Assembly: GCA_002451795.1 (NCBI GenBank)
Contig: DKDJ01000004.1
Span: forward strand, 124,001 to 188,000
DNA length: 64,000 bases
Source: Bacteroidales bacterium UBA6851
Lineage (GTDB): Bacteria; Bacteroidota; Bacteroidia; Bacteroidales; UBA932
Reading direction: 5' to 3'
The notes beneath the pieces are model-generated. The model was not told the DNA's origin. It saw nothing but the letters and a program-made list of their open reading frames with translations, and made no database searches. Within the stretch, counting starts at the first letter, position 1; each line of letters opens with the position of its first letter. Positions 1 to 8,152 of this stretch are shown here, one piece after another. The translations under genes and the position numbers were made by a program.

Positions 1-1095
1 CCCCCCACTCAAAAAATCCGTTCCGAATCGCATGGATAAAGCGTCACACGCGACCACAGCCACAAGAGCCGTAACGACAGGACAGATACGCCTAATAATT
101 GCAGGATCGTGACGTCCCTTCAATGCAAGCGACACCTCTTCGTCATGACGGAAGTCCACCGTTTCCTGCATTTTAGAAATAGACGGGGTAGGCTTCACGG
201 CCATGTTAAATACTATAGGCATTCCATTGGTAATGCCACCATTAATACCACCATTGTGATTAGAAATCGTAACAACATGCCCATCAGCAATGCGCATCTG
301 ATCATTAGCCTCTGAACCCCTCATCCCTGCAAAGGCAAAGCCACTGCCAAATTCTATTCCCTTGATTCCCCCGATGCCAAAAATCGCCTTAGAAATGACA
401 GACTCCAAAGAGTCAAACCAAGGTTCGCCCACACCTGCTGGGAGTCCATCAATACAAGTCTGAATCACTCCACCCACAGAATCCCCATCAGCCTTAGCCT
501 CGAGTATTGCCTCCTTCATATCATTTTCAACGCTCCCGATTACTGGAAAAACGGATGACTCCACCCTATCCATCTGCTCTCTAAGAGCCTTATTATCCTG
601 AGCAAAAGGATAGTCATGCACCCCGGCACATTCAAGAATATGTGTTGCCACTCTGATATTCCGCGCCTCAAGGGCTTTTTGGCAGATAGCTCCGGCTGCC
701 ACAATTCCAGCCGTAATTCTCCCAGAGAAATGCCCTCCTCCACGCAAGTCCTCAAACCCATGATACTTAACTTCCGCCGTGTAATCGGCATGGGAAGGCC
801 TGGCCACCCCTACAGGATAGTCAGAACTTCGTACATTGGCATTAGGAATTATAATAGACACAGGTGCGCCAGTGGTATATCCTTCATAAACCCCGCTCAG
901 AATTTGAAAAACGTCCTTTTCCACACGGGCAGTGTCAGTAGCACCGGAAGGACGACGCCTCGAGAGCCTATCAGCGATAAAAGATTCATCCACTTCCACT
1001 CCAGGGGCCAAACCGTCCAATACGACGCCGACCACTGGACCATGACTCTCCCCGAATACAGTAAGTTGTACGTTGCTGCCTATTGTATTTCTCAT
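1..1095 (-). CDS. aroC: Chorismate synthase (3' end at window edge)
   Basis: Chorismate synthase converts 5-enolpyruvylshikimate-3-phosphate to chorismate, the last common step to the aromatic amino acids, and needs reduced FMN. The minus-strand frame opens with ATG at 1095 and reads MRNTIGSNVQLTVFGESHGP, the family's N-terminal signature (FGESHG). It continues with RRRPSG, FEDLRGGGHFSGR and, near the end, GRHDP followed by a hydrophobic helix; all are family landmarks. The frame is still open at base 1 after 365 codons. Typical family length is about 355-365 residues, so only the last few residues and the stop should be missing. It starts 5 bp after the pheA stop, so the two form a chorismate/phenylalanine operon. 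No promoter is visible between them. Confidence 0.95.
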   Translation of the reverse strand, partial: MRNTIGSNVQLTVFGESHGPVVGVVLDGLAPGVEVDESFIADRLSRRRPSGATDTARVEKDVFQILSGVYEGYTTGAPVSIIIPNANVRSSDYPVGVARPSHADYTAEVKYHGFEDLRGGGHFSGRITAGIVAAGAICQKALEARNIRVATHILECAGVHDYPFAQDNKALREQMDRVESSVFPVIGSVENDMKEAILEAKADGDSVGGVIQTCIDGLPAGVGEPWFDSLESVISKAIFGIGGIKGIEFGSGFAFAGMRGSEANDQMRIADGHVVTISNHNGGINGGITNGMPIVFNMAVKPTPSISKMQETVDFRHDEEVSLALKGRHDPAIIRRICPVVTALVAVVACDALSMRFGTDFLSGG

Positions 1096-1100
1096 ATTAT

Positions 1101-2192
1101 TCAGAATGATGCTACCAGTTTCAGCCTCTCGCACAGAGTCCCAAGTTCCTGCATCATGCTCCGACCGTCAAGGGTATTGATATTTCCGTCAAGTTCAATA
1201 TAGAAATAGTAATTCCACATAAGGTCCTTCATGGGACGTGATCTAAGACTGCACATATTGAACCCATGCGAGCCAATGATATTTAGAGTCTTGGCAAGAG
1301 ATCCTGCTTCATTTTTAACCGTAAACATCAGGATAAAGTGACTATCCATCCGCCTCTTTCCCGACGACAGGTTGAGAGACCGTGAGAAGGCCGCAAAGCG
1401 GGTAGTGTTCGTGCTGCTGGTATTGATATGCCGCTCAAGTATTTTCAGAGAATAGATAGAAGCACATTCTTCGCTTGCAATGGCTGCAACGGACGGATCA
1501 TTCCTCTCAGCCACATACTTAGCAGAAACAGCCGTATTAGGGTACTCATGCCTAACATAGCCCTTGCTCTCTATGTATTCATCACACTGCGAAAGGGCCT
1601 GCGGATGGCTGATAACCTCTTTCACAGTATCCAATGAGGCGCCATCCACCCCAAGAAGATTCTGTACTGCCTCAAGCTCAATTATCTGATTTATATAAAG
1701 ATTTCCAGAGAACATCAGGTCCGTTACCGCAGACACTTCTCCCGCAAAACTATTCTCCACCGGAAGCACAGCAATATCGCAGTCTCCATCCTCGCATGCC
1801 TTATATGCTTTAAAGAAGTCCGAATACGGTATCGTCCTGGAATTTGGAAACATCCGCGATGCCGCAATAGATGCAAAAGCACCTGGAATACCGCAATATG
1901 CCACTTTTAGACCTTTCGTTAGACGTTCCTGATATTTCTTCGAGATATTGATGATATCACGCTCAAATTCAACAAAATAGTCTCGGAGCACATCATCTTC
2001 CACAAGTTCAGAATTCCTTCTGATGACTTCAGCCTCGCGTACCGCATCCGTGATGGGCAGGCCATGCTCCATCTTGAAACGGGCGACCTCAGCACAGGCT
2101 CTCATACGATGAACGAAAAGCTCTGCAATATCGCAGTCAATCCCATTAATCTCTCTCCTTATTGATTCAAGGCGTCTGCTATCATCATCCAT
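1101..2192 (-). CDS. pheA: Bifunctional chorismate mutase / prephenate dehydratase
   Basis: P-protein of phenylalanine synthesis: chorismate to prephenate to phenylpyruvate. The 363 residues show an AroQ-type chorismate mutase helix region (about 1-90), a prephenate dehydratase domain (about 95-270) with SHPQALSQC and the catalytic TRF triplet at 264-266, and a C-terminal ACT domain (about 284-360). The ACT domain carries RSRP at 317-320, matching the ESRP phenylalanine-binding motif with E replaced by R, so feedback inhibition by Phe may be altered. The domain order and length match the enterobacterial P-protein. The ATG lies only 15 nt after the 3' end of a same-strand tRNA gene and I see no promoter in that gap, so transcription probably enters from the tRNA promoter. 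aroC follows directly. Confidence 0.95.
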   Translation of the reverse strand: MDDDSRRLESIRREINGIDCDIAELFVHRMRACAEVARFKMEHGLPITDAVREAEVIRRNSELVEDDVLRDYFVEFERDIINISKKYQERLTKGLKVAYCGIPGAFASIAASRMFPNSRTIPYSDFFKAYKACEDGDCDIAVLPVENSFAGEVSAVTDLMFSGNLYINQIIELEAVQNLLGVDGASLDTVKEVISHPQALSQCDEYIESKGYVRHEYPNTAVSAKYVAERNDPSVAAIASEECASIYSLKILERHINTSSTNTTRFAAFSRSLNLSSGKRRMDSHFILMFTVKNEAGSLAKTLNIIGSHGFNMCSLRSRPMKDLMWNYYFYIELDGNINTLDGRSMMQELGTLCERLKLVASF

Positions 2193-2207
2193 CGTATCAT
2201 ATTTTTG

Positions 2208-2279
2208 TACCCCCTAGGCGAATCGAACGCCTATCGTAGGAACCGGAATCCTAAATTTTATCCATTAAACTAAGGGGGC
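2208..2279 (-). tRNA. tRNA-Arg (anticodon CCG)
   Basis: The minus strand folds as a 72-nt cloverleaf. The acceptor stem GCCCCCT pairs with AGGGGGT (first pair G-U). There is a D arm with GTTTAATGG, an anticodon stem TAGGA/TCCTA around the 7-nt loop TTCCGGT (anticodon CCG, reading CGG), a T arm AGGCG-TTCGATT-CGCCT, and discriminator base A. CCA is not encoded. pheA begins 15 nt downstream on the same strand. A -7 box lies 12 nt upstream of the tRNA 5' end. Confidence 0.92.
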
Positions 2280-2291
2280 GAAACCGAATTA

Positions 2292-2299
2292 CAAATATA
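2292..2299 (-). promoter_or_regulatory. -7 box for tRNA-Arg (and probably pheA-aroC)
   Basis: TATATTTG on the minus strand matches the Bacteroidetes -7 element TAnnTTTG and ends 12 nt before the tRNA. A TTTG lies upstream but 23 bp away, longer than the usual 19-21, so the -33 element is doubtful. It is back to back with the fabD promoter. Confidence 0.45.
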
Positions 2300-2313
2300 T
2301 AGATATTTTTCCG

Positions 2314-2321
2314 TATTTTTG
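2314..2321 (+). promoter_or_regulatory. -7 box for fabD
   Basis: TATTTTTG matches TAnnTTTG and lies 24 nt before the fabD ATG. No clear TTTG is seen at the -33 position. Confidence 0.42.
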
Positions 2322-2345
2322 CCAAAATTTTTTTAGCGAAAAGAT

Positions 2346-3233
2346 ATGAAGAGAGTTTTTATGTTCCCCGGACAGGGCGCTCAGTTTTCTGGTATGGGGA
2401 AAGACTTGTACGACAGCAGCCATAAGGCTCATGATATGATGGAACGTGCCAATGATGTTCTTGGATTTAGACTTACAGACATAATGTTCAACGGCACTGA
2501 TGAAGAACTAAAAGCCACCAAAGTCACTCAGCCCGCGGTATTTCTTCACTCTGTCTGCAAGGCCCTATGCACAGAAGGGCTCCCGACACCGGACATGGTA
2601 GGAGGACACTCTCTCGGAGAGTTTTCAGCCCTTGTTGCCTGCGGAGCGGTAAACTTCGAAGATGCGTTGAAACTCGTTGCCGTGAGGGCAGAGCAGATGC
2701 AGAAGTGCTGCGAAAAAGTACCAGGCACAATGGCTGCCATCATAGGACTGCCTGACGAAACGGTCGAGAAAATATGCAGCGAGACCGACGGTCTTGTCAT
2801 CCCAGCCAACTACAACTGCAACGGACAAATCGTAATATCAGGAGAGAAAGAGGCCGTCGAGAAGGCATGCGAATCTATGAAAGCCGCAGGCGCCAAAAGG
2901 GCTCTTCCTCTAAGTGTAAGCGGGGCCTTTCACTCTCCCCTCATGGAGCCGGCACGTGTAGAATTAGCCAAGGCTATAGATGCTACAGACATCCACATGC
3001 CACTCTGCCCTATTTACCAAAATGTTACCGCTAGTGCAGAAACAGATCCAGTACGCATAAAGCAGAACCTGCTTCTTCAGTTGACCTCCCCTGTCAAGTG
3101 GACTCAAACTGTAAAGAATATGCTCTCAGATGGCGCCACAGAATTCCGCGAATTCGGCCCTGGAGCAGTTCTTCAAGGCCTGGTAAAGAGAATTTCAGCA
3201 GCCGAGGGCGTCGAAGTTGCTATCCTTGGATAA
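2346..3233 (+). CDS. fabD: Malonyl-CoA:ACP transacylase
   Basis: Loads malonyl groups onto acyl carrier protein for type II fatty-acid synthesis in the cytoplasm. The 295-residue protein begins with the PGQGAQ motif and has the nucleophile elbow GHSLGE with Ser89. The active-site His196 sits in GAFHSPLM, and the C-terminal region contains FGPG. Length is standard for FabD. It stands alone on the plus strand; its final 14 bp overlap the end of the convergent pdxB. It has its own -7 box upstream, back to back with that of tRNA-Arg. Confidence 0.96.
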   Translation: MKRVFMFPGQGAQFSGMGKDLYDSSHKAHDMMERANDVLGFRLTDIMFNGTDEELKATKVTQPAVFLHSVCKALCTEGLPTPDMVGGHSLGEFSALVACGAVNFEDALKLVAVRAEQMQKCCEKVPGTMAAIIGLPDETVEKICSETDGLVIPANYNCNGQIVISGEKEAVEKACESMKAAGAKRALPLSVSGAFHSPLMEPARVELAKAIDATDIHMPLCPIYQNVTASAETDPVRIKQNLLLQLTSPVKWTQTVKNMLSDGATEFREFGPGAVLQGLVKRISAAEGVEVAILG

Positions 3234-4356
3234 CAACTTTCCCGAATCCCGCATTTTTAAGAACTTCCGCTGCACCCGCAACATTCTGGCTCAGACAAAC
3301 GGTGTATGCGGAAGGTTCTCTTCTTATAGGATAATGCCCGCGCTGAAACTCGAATCCCTCAGGATTTTCACGAAGCAGAGCATCATCCGACATTATATCA
3401 TAAGTCCTCAGCAAAGCCTGCCCAAGCACCCACTGACAGTCACGACCTTCAGTATCCATCATTATTTCAAGACCGGTTTGTGGAGCCGGCACCAGATCCG
3501 GATACCAGTCATTGAGCGGAAGGCCGAAATACCGTGAAATCGCCCGGACTGCCATAGCGGTCCCCATCGCCTTGCCATCAGCACTATATCCAGCGATATG
3601 AGGTGTAGCTATTGAGCAAAGGCCGAGCAGTTCTCGACAGACCCGGGGTTCGTTCTCCCACACATCCAGCACCGCACTGATACGTCCAGATTCCAACTCT
3701 TCCAAAAGGGCCATGTTGTCCACTACCGCCCCACGGGAACTATTAATCAGTACAGCACCGTTTTTTAGAGATCTAAGTCTTTTGGCATCAAATAGATGCA
3801 TAGTAGGCCACTGCCCGTCCTTTACCAGTGGGACATGCACAGTCACGACATCACAGCATTCGCATATCCTGTCTATGCTGACATAGCCCCCACTTTCCTC
3901 CGCAGTGGCACGAATAGGGTCGCAGACAAGCACCTCCATCCCAAGAAGATGCCCGAGTCCAATTACTTTCGACCCCACATTCCCAGCACCAACTACGCCA
4001 AGCTTCTTTCCACTCAAATCCAAGGAAAAGCGCCTTGAAATCTCGCATAGCGCCGAAGCCACATACTGCCTCACAGAAGACGAGTTGCAACCGGGAGCAT
4101 TGACCCAATCCACACCATGGGAAGCACACCACTCTGTATCAATATGATCAAAGCCAATGGTCGCAGTAGCAATCAATTTCACTTTTGACCCGGCGAGCAA
4201 TTCAGAGCCGCACATAGTTCTTGTCCTCGTAATCAGAGCATCAGCATTACGGACATCCTCGCAAGTAGTCATGGCGCCTGGCTTATAGACCACCTCGGCA
4301 TAAGGTTCAAGCACCCCTTTCAGAAAAGGGATTCTGTCATCACAGACTATCTTCAT
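3220..4356 (-). CDS. pdxB: 4-phosphoerythronate dehydrogenase
   Basis: NAD-dependent D-2-hydroxyacid dehydrogenase family. PdxB oxidises 4-phospho-D-erythronate in the DXP-dependent route to pyridoxal 5'-phosphate. The 378 residues show the N-terminal substrate domain with RTRT, the segment ATIGFDHID, the Rossmann motif GAGNVG at 123-128, and the catalytic-domain landmarks NSSRGAVVD and H(I)AGYS. The C-terminal extension beyond the plain dehydrogenase fold is what separates PdxB from SerA or lactate dehydrogenases and is present here. The last 14 bp overlap fabD tail to tail. A candidate -7 box (TACCTTTG) lies 20 nt upstream of the ATG. Confidence 0.9.
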   Translation of the reverse strand: MKIVCDDRIPFLKGVLEPYAEVVYKPGAMTTCEDVRNADALITRTRTMCGSELLAGSKVKLIATATIGFDHIDTEWCASHGVDWVNAPGCNSSSVRQYVASALCEISRRFSLDLSGKKLGVVGAGNVGSKVIGLGHLLGMEVLVCDPIRATAEESGGYVSIDRICECCDVVTVHVPLVKDGQWPTMHLFDAKRLRSLKNGAVLINSSRGAVVDNMALLEELESGRISAVLDVWENEPRVCRELLGLCSIATPHIAGYSADGKAMGTAMAVRAISRYFGLPLNDWYPDLVPAPQTGLEIMMDTEGRDCQWVLGQALLRTYDIMSDDALLRENPEGFEFQRGHYPIRREPSAYTVCLSQNVAGAAEVLKNAGFGKVVIQG

Positions 4357-4376
4357 CGTGTATTATTTTGAGTTTC

Positions 4377-4384
4377 CAAAGGTA
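4377..4384 (-). promoter_or_regulatory. -7 box for pdxB
   Basis: TACCTTTG on the minus strand fits TAnnTTTG and lies 20 nt before the pdxB start. No convincing -33 element. Confidence 0.35.
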
Positions 4385-4451
4385 CTTATTTGGCAGGCAT
4401 AAAAAAAGAAATCCATAAAGATTTACAGAGTTTTTTCTTTTTGGAATTATC

Positions 4452-4483
4452 TTTGAATAATCGCGGAAATAATAGTATATTTG
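4452..4483 (+). promoter_or_regulatory. Promoter of nifJ
   Basis: TTTG (4452-4455), exactly 20 bp, then TATATTTG (4476-4483): a full match to the Bacteroidetes sigma-ABfr consensus. It leaves a leader of about 55-60 nt before the ATG at 4546. Confidence 0.7.
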
Positions 4484-4545
4484 TGCGTATATATGTTAAA
4501 TGGCGAAAGTCAGATTATAACTAAAACCAAAATATTGATATCATT

Positions 4546-7500
4546 ATGGCAAAAGAAAAGAAATTCATCACCTGTGATGGTAATCAGGCTGCCTCAAATA
4601 TCGCTTACCTTTTCAGCGAGCACGCAGCCATTTACCCTATCACACCATCTTCAACAATGGCTGAGAATGTTGACGAGTGGGCCGCTCACGGCAAGAAGAA
4701 CCTTTGGGGCGAGACCGTAAAGGTTACGGAAATGCAGAGCGAGGCCGGTGCTGCCGGTGCCGTCCATGGTTCACTTCAGGCTGGCGCCCTTACTACCACC
4801 TACACGGCATCTCAGGGTCTTCTCCTGATGATTCCAAATATGTACAAGATTGCAGGCGAGATGTTGCCAGCGGTGTTCCACGTTTCAGCACGTGCCCTCG
4901 CCTCCCACGCCCTCTCCATTTTCGGAGATCACCAGGACGTGATGGCATGCCGTCAGACGGGATTCGCCATGCTGGCTTCAGGCTCCGTTCAGGAAGCCCA
5001 AGACCTTGCAGCTGTGGCACATCTTTCTGCAATCAAGTCCTCAATTCCGTTCCTCCACTTCTTTGACGGATTCCGCACATCGCACGAGATCCAGAAGATA
5101 GAGGCCATTGACGAAGAAGATCTCAAGAAGATGGTCAGCGAAAAAGCTCTTGAGAACTTCCGGGCACGCGCCCTCACTCCGGAATCACCTGTGACAAGAG
5201 GAACAGCACAGAACGGAGACGTATATTTCCAAGCTGTCGAGTCCCGCAACCAGGCATACGAAGCCGTTCCGGATATCGTAGCCCGCTACATGGGAGAGAT
5301 CGGAGAGCTCACAGGTCGCCAGTATCGTCCATTTGAGTACTATGGAGCACCTGATGCTGAATGCGTTATCGTAGCCATGGGTTCCGTTACCGAGACAGCA
5401 AAGGAGACAGTAGACTATCTCGCCACCCGTGGACGCAAGTACGGAGTAGTAACGGTTCATCTATACCGTCCTTTCTCCGAGAAATACCTTCTCAAAGTAC
5501 TTCCTAAGAGCGTAAGAAAGATTGCAGTCCTTGATAGGACAAAAGAGCCAGGAGCGCTTGGAGAGCCTCTCTTCCTCGATGTCAAGGCACTCTTCCAGGG
5601 CAAGGAAAATGCTCCTATCGTAATCGGAGGACGCTATGGTCTTTCATCCAAAGATACCACCCCTGCACAGATTATCGCAGTATTCGACAACCTGGATCGC
5701 AAAGAACCAAAGACAGACTTCACCATAGGCATTCTTGATGATGCTACATTCAAGAGCCTTCCTACAAAGGGTGAGATCTCTATCGTCAAGAAAGGAACCA
5801 CAGAGTGCAAATTCTACGGACTCGGTTCAGACGGTACTGTAGGTGCCAACAAGAACACCATTAAGATTATCGGTACACACACTGACCTCTATAGCCAGGC
5901 TTATTTCGACTATGACTCCAAGAAATCCGGTGGATACACATGTTCACACCTTAGATTCGGAAAATCTCCTATCAAGGCTCCTTATCTTGTGAACACTCCT
6001 GATTTCGTAGCGTGCCACGTTCCTTCATACCTTGAAAAATACGATGTTCTCAAGGGCATCAAGGAAGGCGGCAGTCTCCTTCTTAACTCCCTCTGGAATG
6101 AAGAGGAGACCCTCGAAAGGATTCCTGATTTCGTAAAGTCAGTAATCGGTCGCAAGAAGATTAAGCTTTATATCATCAATGCTACCAAGATTGCAGCAGA
6201 GATTGGACTTGGCGGACGCACCAACACCATTCTCCAGAGTGCATTCTTCCGTATTACAGGTATTATCCCCGTTGAAGACGCGGTCAAGTACATGAAGGAC
6301 GCCGCCCTCAAGTCCTATGGCAAGAAGGGCGAGAACGTAGTCAACATGAACTATGCAGCCATTGACCGTGGAGGCGAATATGTTGAGGTGAAAGTTCCTG
6401 CAGAGTGGGCCAACATTAATGCCAAGTTCGTCAATCACAACGCCAACCGTCTTGCTACGCCATTCGTCAAGGAGATTGCAGACGTAGTCAACTCACAATG
6501 CGGAGACACCCTTCCTGTAAGCGCATTCCTTCCATATAAGGACGGCACAATGCCAGCAGGTACAGCAGCATACGAGAAACGTGGCATCGCAGTCAATGTT
6601 CCTGTATGGGATGCGGAGAAGTGTATCCAGTGCAACACTTGTGCATTCGTTTGTCCTCACGCAGCTATCCGTCCGTTCCTCCTCACCCCAGAGCAGGCTG
6701 CCGAAGCGCCAGCAGGAGTCAAAATGGCAGATGGTAAGGCCAACCTTAAAGAATACAAATATGCCCTTTCAGTTTCAGTAGCAGACTGTACCGGATGCGG
6801 CAACTGCGTGGATGTATGCCTCGCAAAGGACAAGGCTCTCTCTATGCAGCCTTATCTTGACAATACTGCCGAGCAGGAGAGCTTTGACTATCTCAACACT
6901 AAGGTCGGCTACAAGACTCCGTTCGACCCTAAGTCGAATATGAAGAACGCTCAGTTCGCACAGCCATTGTTCGAGTTCTCCGGAGCATGCGCAGGATGTG
7001 GTGAGACCCCTTATATCAAGAATATCACCCAGCTATTCGGTGACCACATGATGATTGCCAATGCCACTGGATGTTCATCCATCTATGGAGCCTCATTCCC
7101 TGCATCACCTTATTGCACAGACGCTCACGGACACGGTCCAGCATGGGCAAACTCATTGTTCGAGGACTTCTGCGAGTTCGGTCTTGGTATGAGACTTGGT
7201 TCAGAGCGCATTCGTGAAACAGTCGGACACCTCATGACAAAGGGTCTTTCATGCGAGTGCTGCAGCGACGAAATGAAAGCCCTCTTCCAGAAGTGGCTTG
7301 ACAACAAGAATGACTACACCGTGACACGCGAAGTTTGCGACAATCTTGTTCCTCTTATGGAGGCATGCGGATGCGATACATGCAAGGCTCTGCTTAAGCT
7401 TAAGCAGTATATTCCAGCACGCAGCCAGTGGATCTTCGGAGGAGACGGTGCAAGTTACGACATCGGATATGGTGGACTTGACCATGTGCTCGCTTCTGGA

Positions 7501-8070
7501 GAGAACGTAAACATTCTCGTACTTGACACGGAAGTTTACTCTAATACAGGTGGACAGTCTTCCAAGGCTACCCCAGCAGGAGCTATTGCCAAGTTTGCCG
7601 CTTCTGGAAAGAAGATCCGCAAGAAAGACCTTGGAATGATGGCCATGAGCTACGGATATGTATATGTAGCACAGGTTGCCATGGGCGCAAGTCCAGTTCA
7701 GTATATGAACGCTATCAAGGAAGCTGAGGCTTATGACGGACCATCCCTTATCATTGCCTATGCACCATGTATCAACCATGGTCTTAAGGCAGGTATGGGC
7801 TTGAGCCAGAAAGAGGAGAAGCTTGCCGTTGAGTGCGGATACTGGCACCTCTATAGGTACAACCCAATGCTTGAGGAAGAGGGTAAGAATCCATTCACCC
7901 TTGACTCCAAGGAACCAGACTGGACCAAATTCCAGGATTTCCTTAAGGGCGAAGTACGTTTTGCATCCCTTTATAAACTCTTCCCTGAGAATGCCGCAGA
8001 ACTCCTCGAGAAGACAGAAGAGTTTGCAAAGCTCAGGCTTGAAAGCTACAAGAGGCTTGCAGGAAAATAA
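4546..8070 (+). CDS. nifJ: Pyruvate:ferredoxin (flavodoxin) oxidoreductase
   Basis: Homodimeric PFOR converts pyruvate and CoA to acetyl-CoA and CO2, passing electrons to ferredoxin; it is a core fermentation enzyme of anaerobes. At 1174 residues it is the full single-chain form. The N-terminal domain contains YPITPSS and the region around GSVTETA (transketolase C-like). Two 4Fe-4S motifs are visible, CIQCNTCAFVCP (from Cys693) and CTGCGNCVDVC (from about Cys748). The proximal-cluster/TPP region contains CAGCGETP (about 815-822), and the TPP-binding motif GDGASYDIGYGG begins near 966 followed by DTEVYSNTGGQSSKATP. It is a single-gene unit with its own consensus promoter. It implies a strictly anaerobic, fermentative host. 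Confidence 0.97.
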   Translation: MAKEKKFITCDGNQAASNIAYLFSEHAAIYPITPSSTMAENVDEWAAHGKKNLWGETVKVTEMQSEAGAAGAVHGSLQAGALTTTYTASQGLLLMIPNMYKIAGEMLPAVFHVSARALASHALSIFGDHQDVMACRQTGFAMLASGSVQEAQDLAAVAHLSAIKSSIPFLHFFDGFRTSHEIQKIEAIDEEDLKKMVSEKALENFRARALTPESPVTRGTAQNGDVYFQAVESRNQAYEAVPDIVARYMGEIGELTGRQYRPFEYYGAPDAECVIVAMGSVTETAKETVDYLATRGRKYGVVTVHLYRPFSEKYLLKVLPKSVRKIAVLDRTKEPGALGEPLFLDVKALFQGKENAPIVIGGRYGLSSKDTTPAQIIAVFDNLDRKEPKTDFTIGILDDATFKSLPTKGEISIVKKGTTECKFYGLGSDGTVGANKNTIKIIGTHTDLYSQAYFDYDSKKSGGYTCSHLRFGKSPIKAPYLVNTPDFVACHVPSYLEKYDVLKGIKEGGSLLLNSLWNEEETLERIPDFVKSVIGRKKIKLYIINATKIAAEIGLGGRTNTILQSAFFRITGIIPVEDAVKYMKDAALKSYGKKGENVVNMNYAAIDRGGEYVEVKVPAEWANINAKFVNHNANRLATPFVKEIADVVNSQCGDTLPVSAFLPYKDGTMPAGTAAYEKRGIAVNVPVWDAEKCIQCNTCAFVCPHAAIRPFLLTPEQAAEAPAGVKMADGKANLKEYKYALSVSVADCTGCGNCVDVCLAKDKALSMQPYLDNTAEQESFDYLNTKVGYKTPFDPKSNMKNAQFAQPLFEFSGACAGCGETPYIKNITQLFGDHMMIANATGCSSIYGASFPASPYCTDAHGHGPAWANSLFEDFCEFGLGMRLGSERIRETVGHLMTKGLSCECCSDEMKALFQKWLDNKNDYTVTREVCDNLVPLMEACGCDTCKALLKLKQYIPARSQWIFGGDGASYDIGYGGLDHVLASGENVNILVLDTEVYSNTGGQSSKATPAGAIAKFAASGKKIRKKDLGMMAMSYGYVYVAQVAMGASPVQYMNAIKEAEAYDGPSLIIAYAPCINHGLKAGMGLSQKEEKLAVECGYWHLYRYNPMLEEEGKNPFTLDSKEPDWTKFQDFLKGEVRFASLYKLFPENAAELLEKTEEFAKLRLESYKRLAGK

Positions 8071-8082
8071 TAAATAATAATT

Positions 8083-8114
8083 ATTGTTATTTAAATAAAT
8101 TTGATATATCTTTG
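8083..8114 (+). promoter_or_regulatory. Promoter of the M16 peptidase gene
   Basis: ATTG (8083-8086), 20 bp, TATCTTTG (8107-8114). The -7 element is a full match and the -33 element has three of four bases. The ATG follows 38 nt later. Confidence 0.55.
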
Positions 8115-8152
8115 CAGTGTACTATTGAAGTGTTACACTGAATAAATATCAA

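Noticed and set aside
616..1203. 195-residue plus-strand frame across aroC/pheA
   Set aside because: Both minus-strand genes are clearly chorismate synthase and P-protein; the plus frame spans both and matches nothing.
2208..2279. tRNA-Arg as an attachment site of an integrated element
   Set aside because: No integrase or tRNA 3' repeat was seen next to it, and both flanks are core metabolic genes.
7249..7848. 199-residue open frame antisense to nifJ
   Set aside because: It lies wholly inside the conserved TPP region of PFOR and has no family features; a by-product of codon use in the real gene.
8071..8100. AT-rich stretch after nifJ as a terminator
   Set aside because: A/T only, no stable GC stem; no real hairpin seen.
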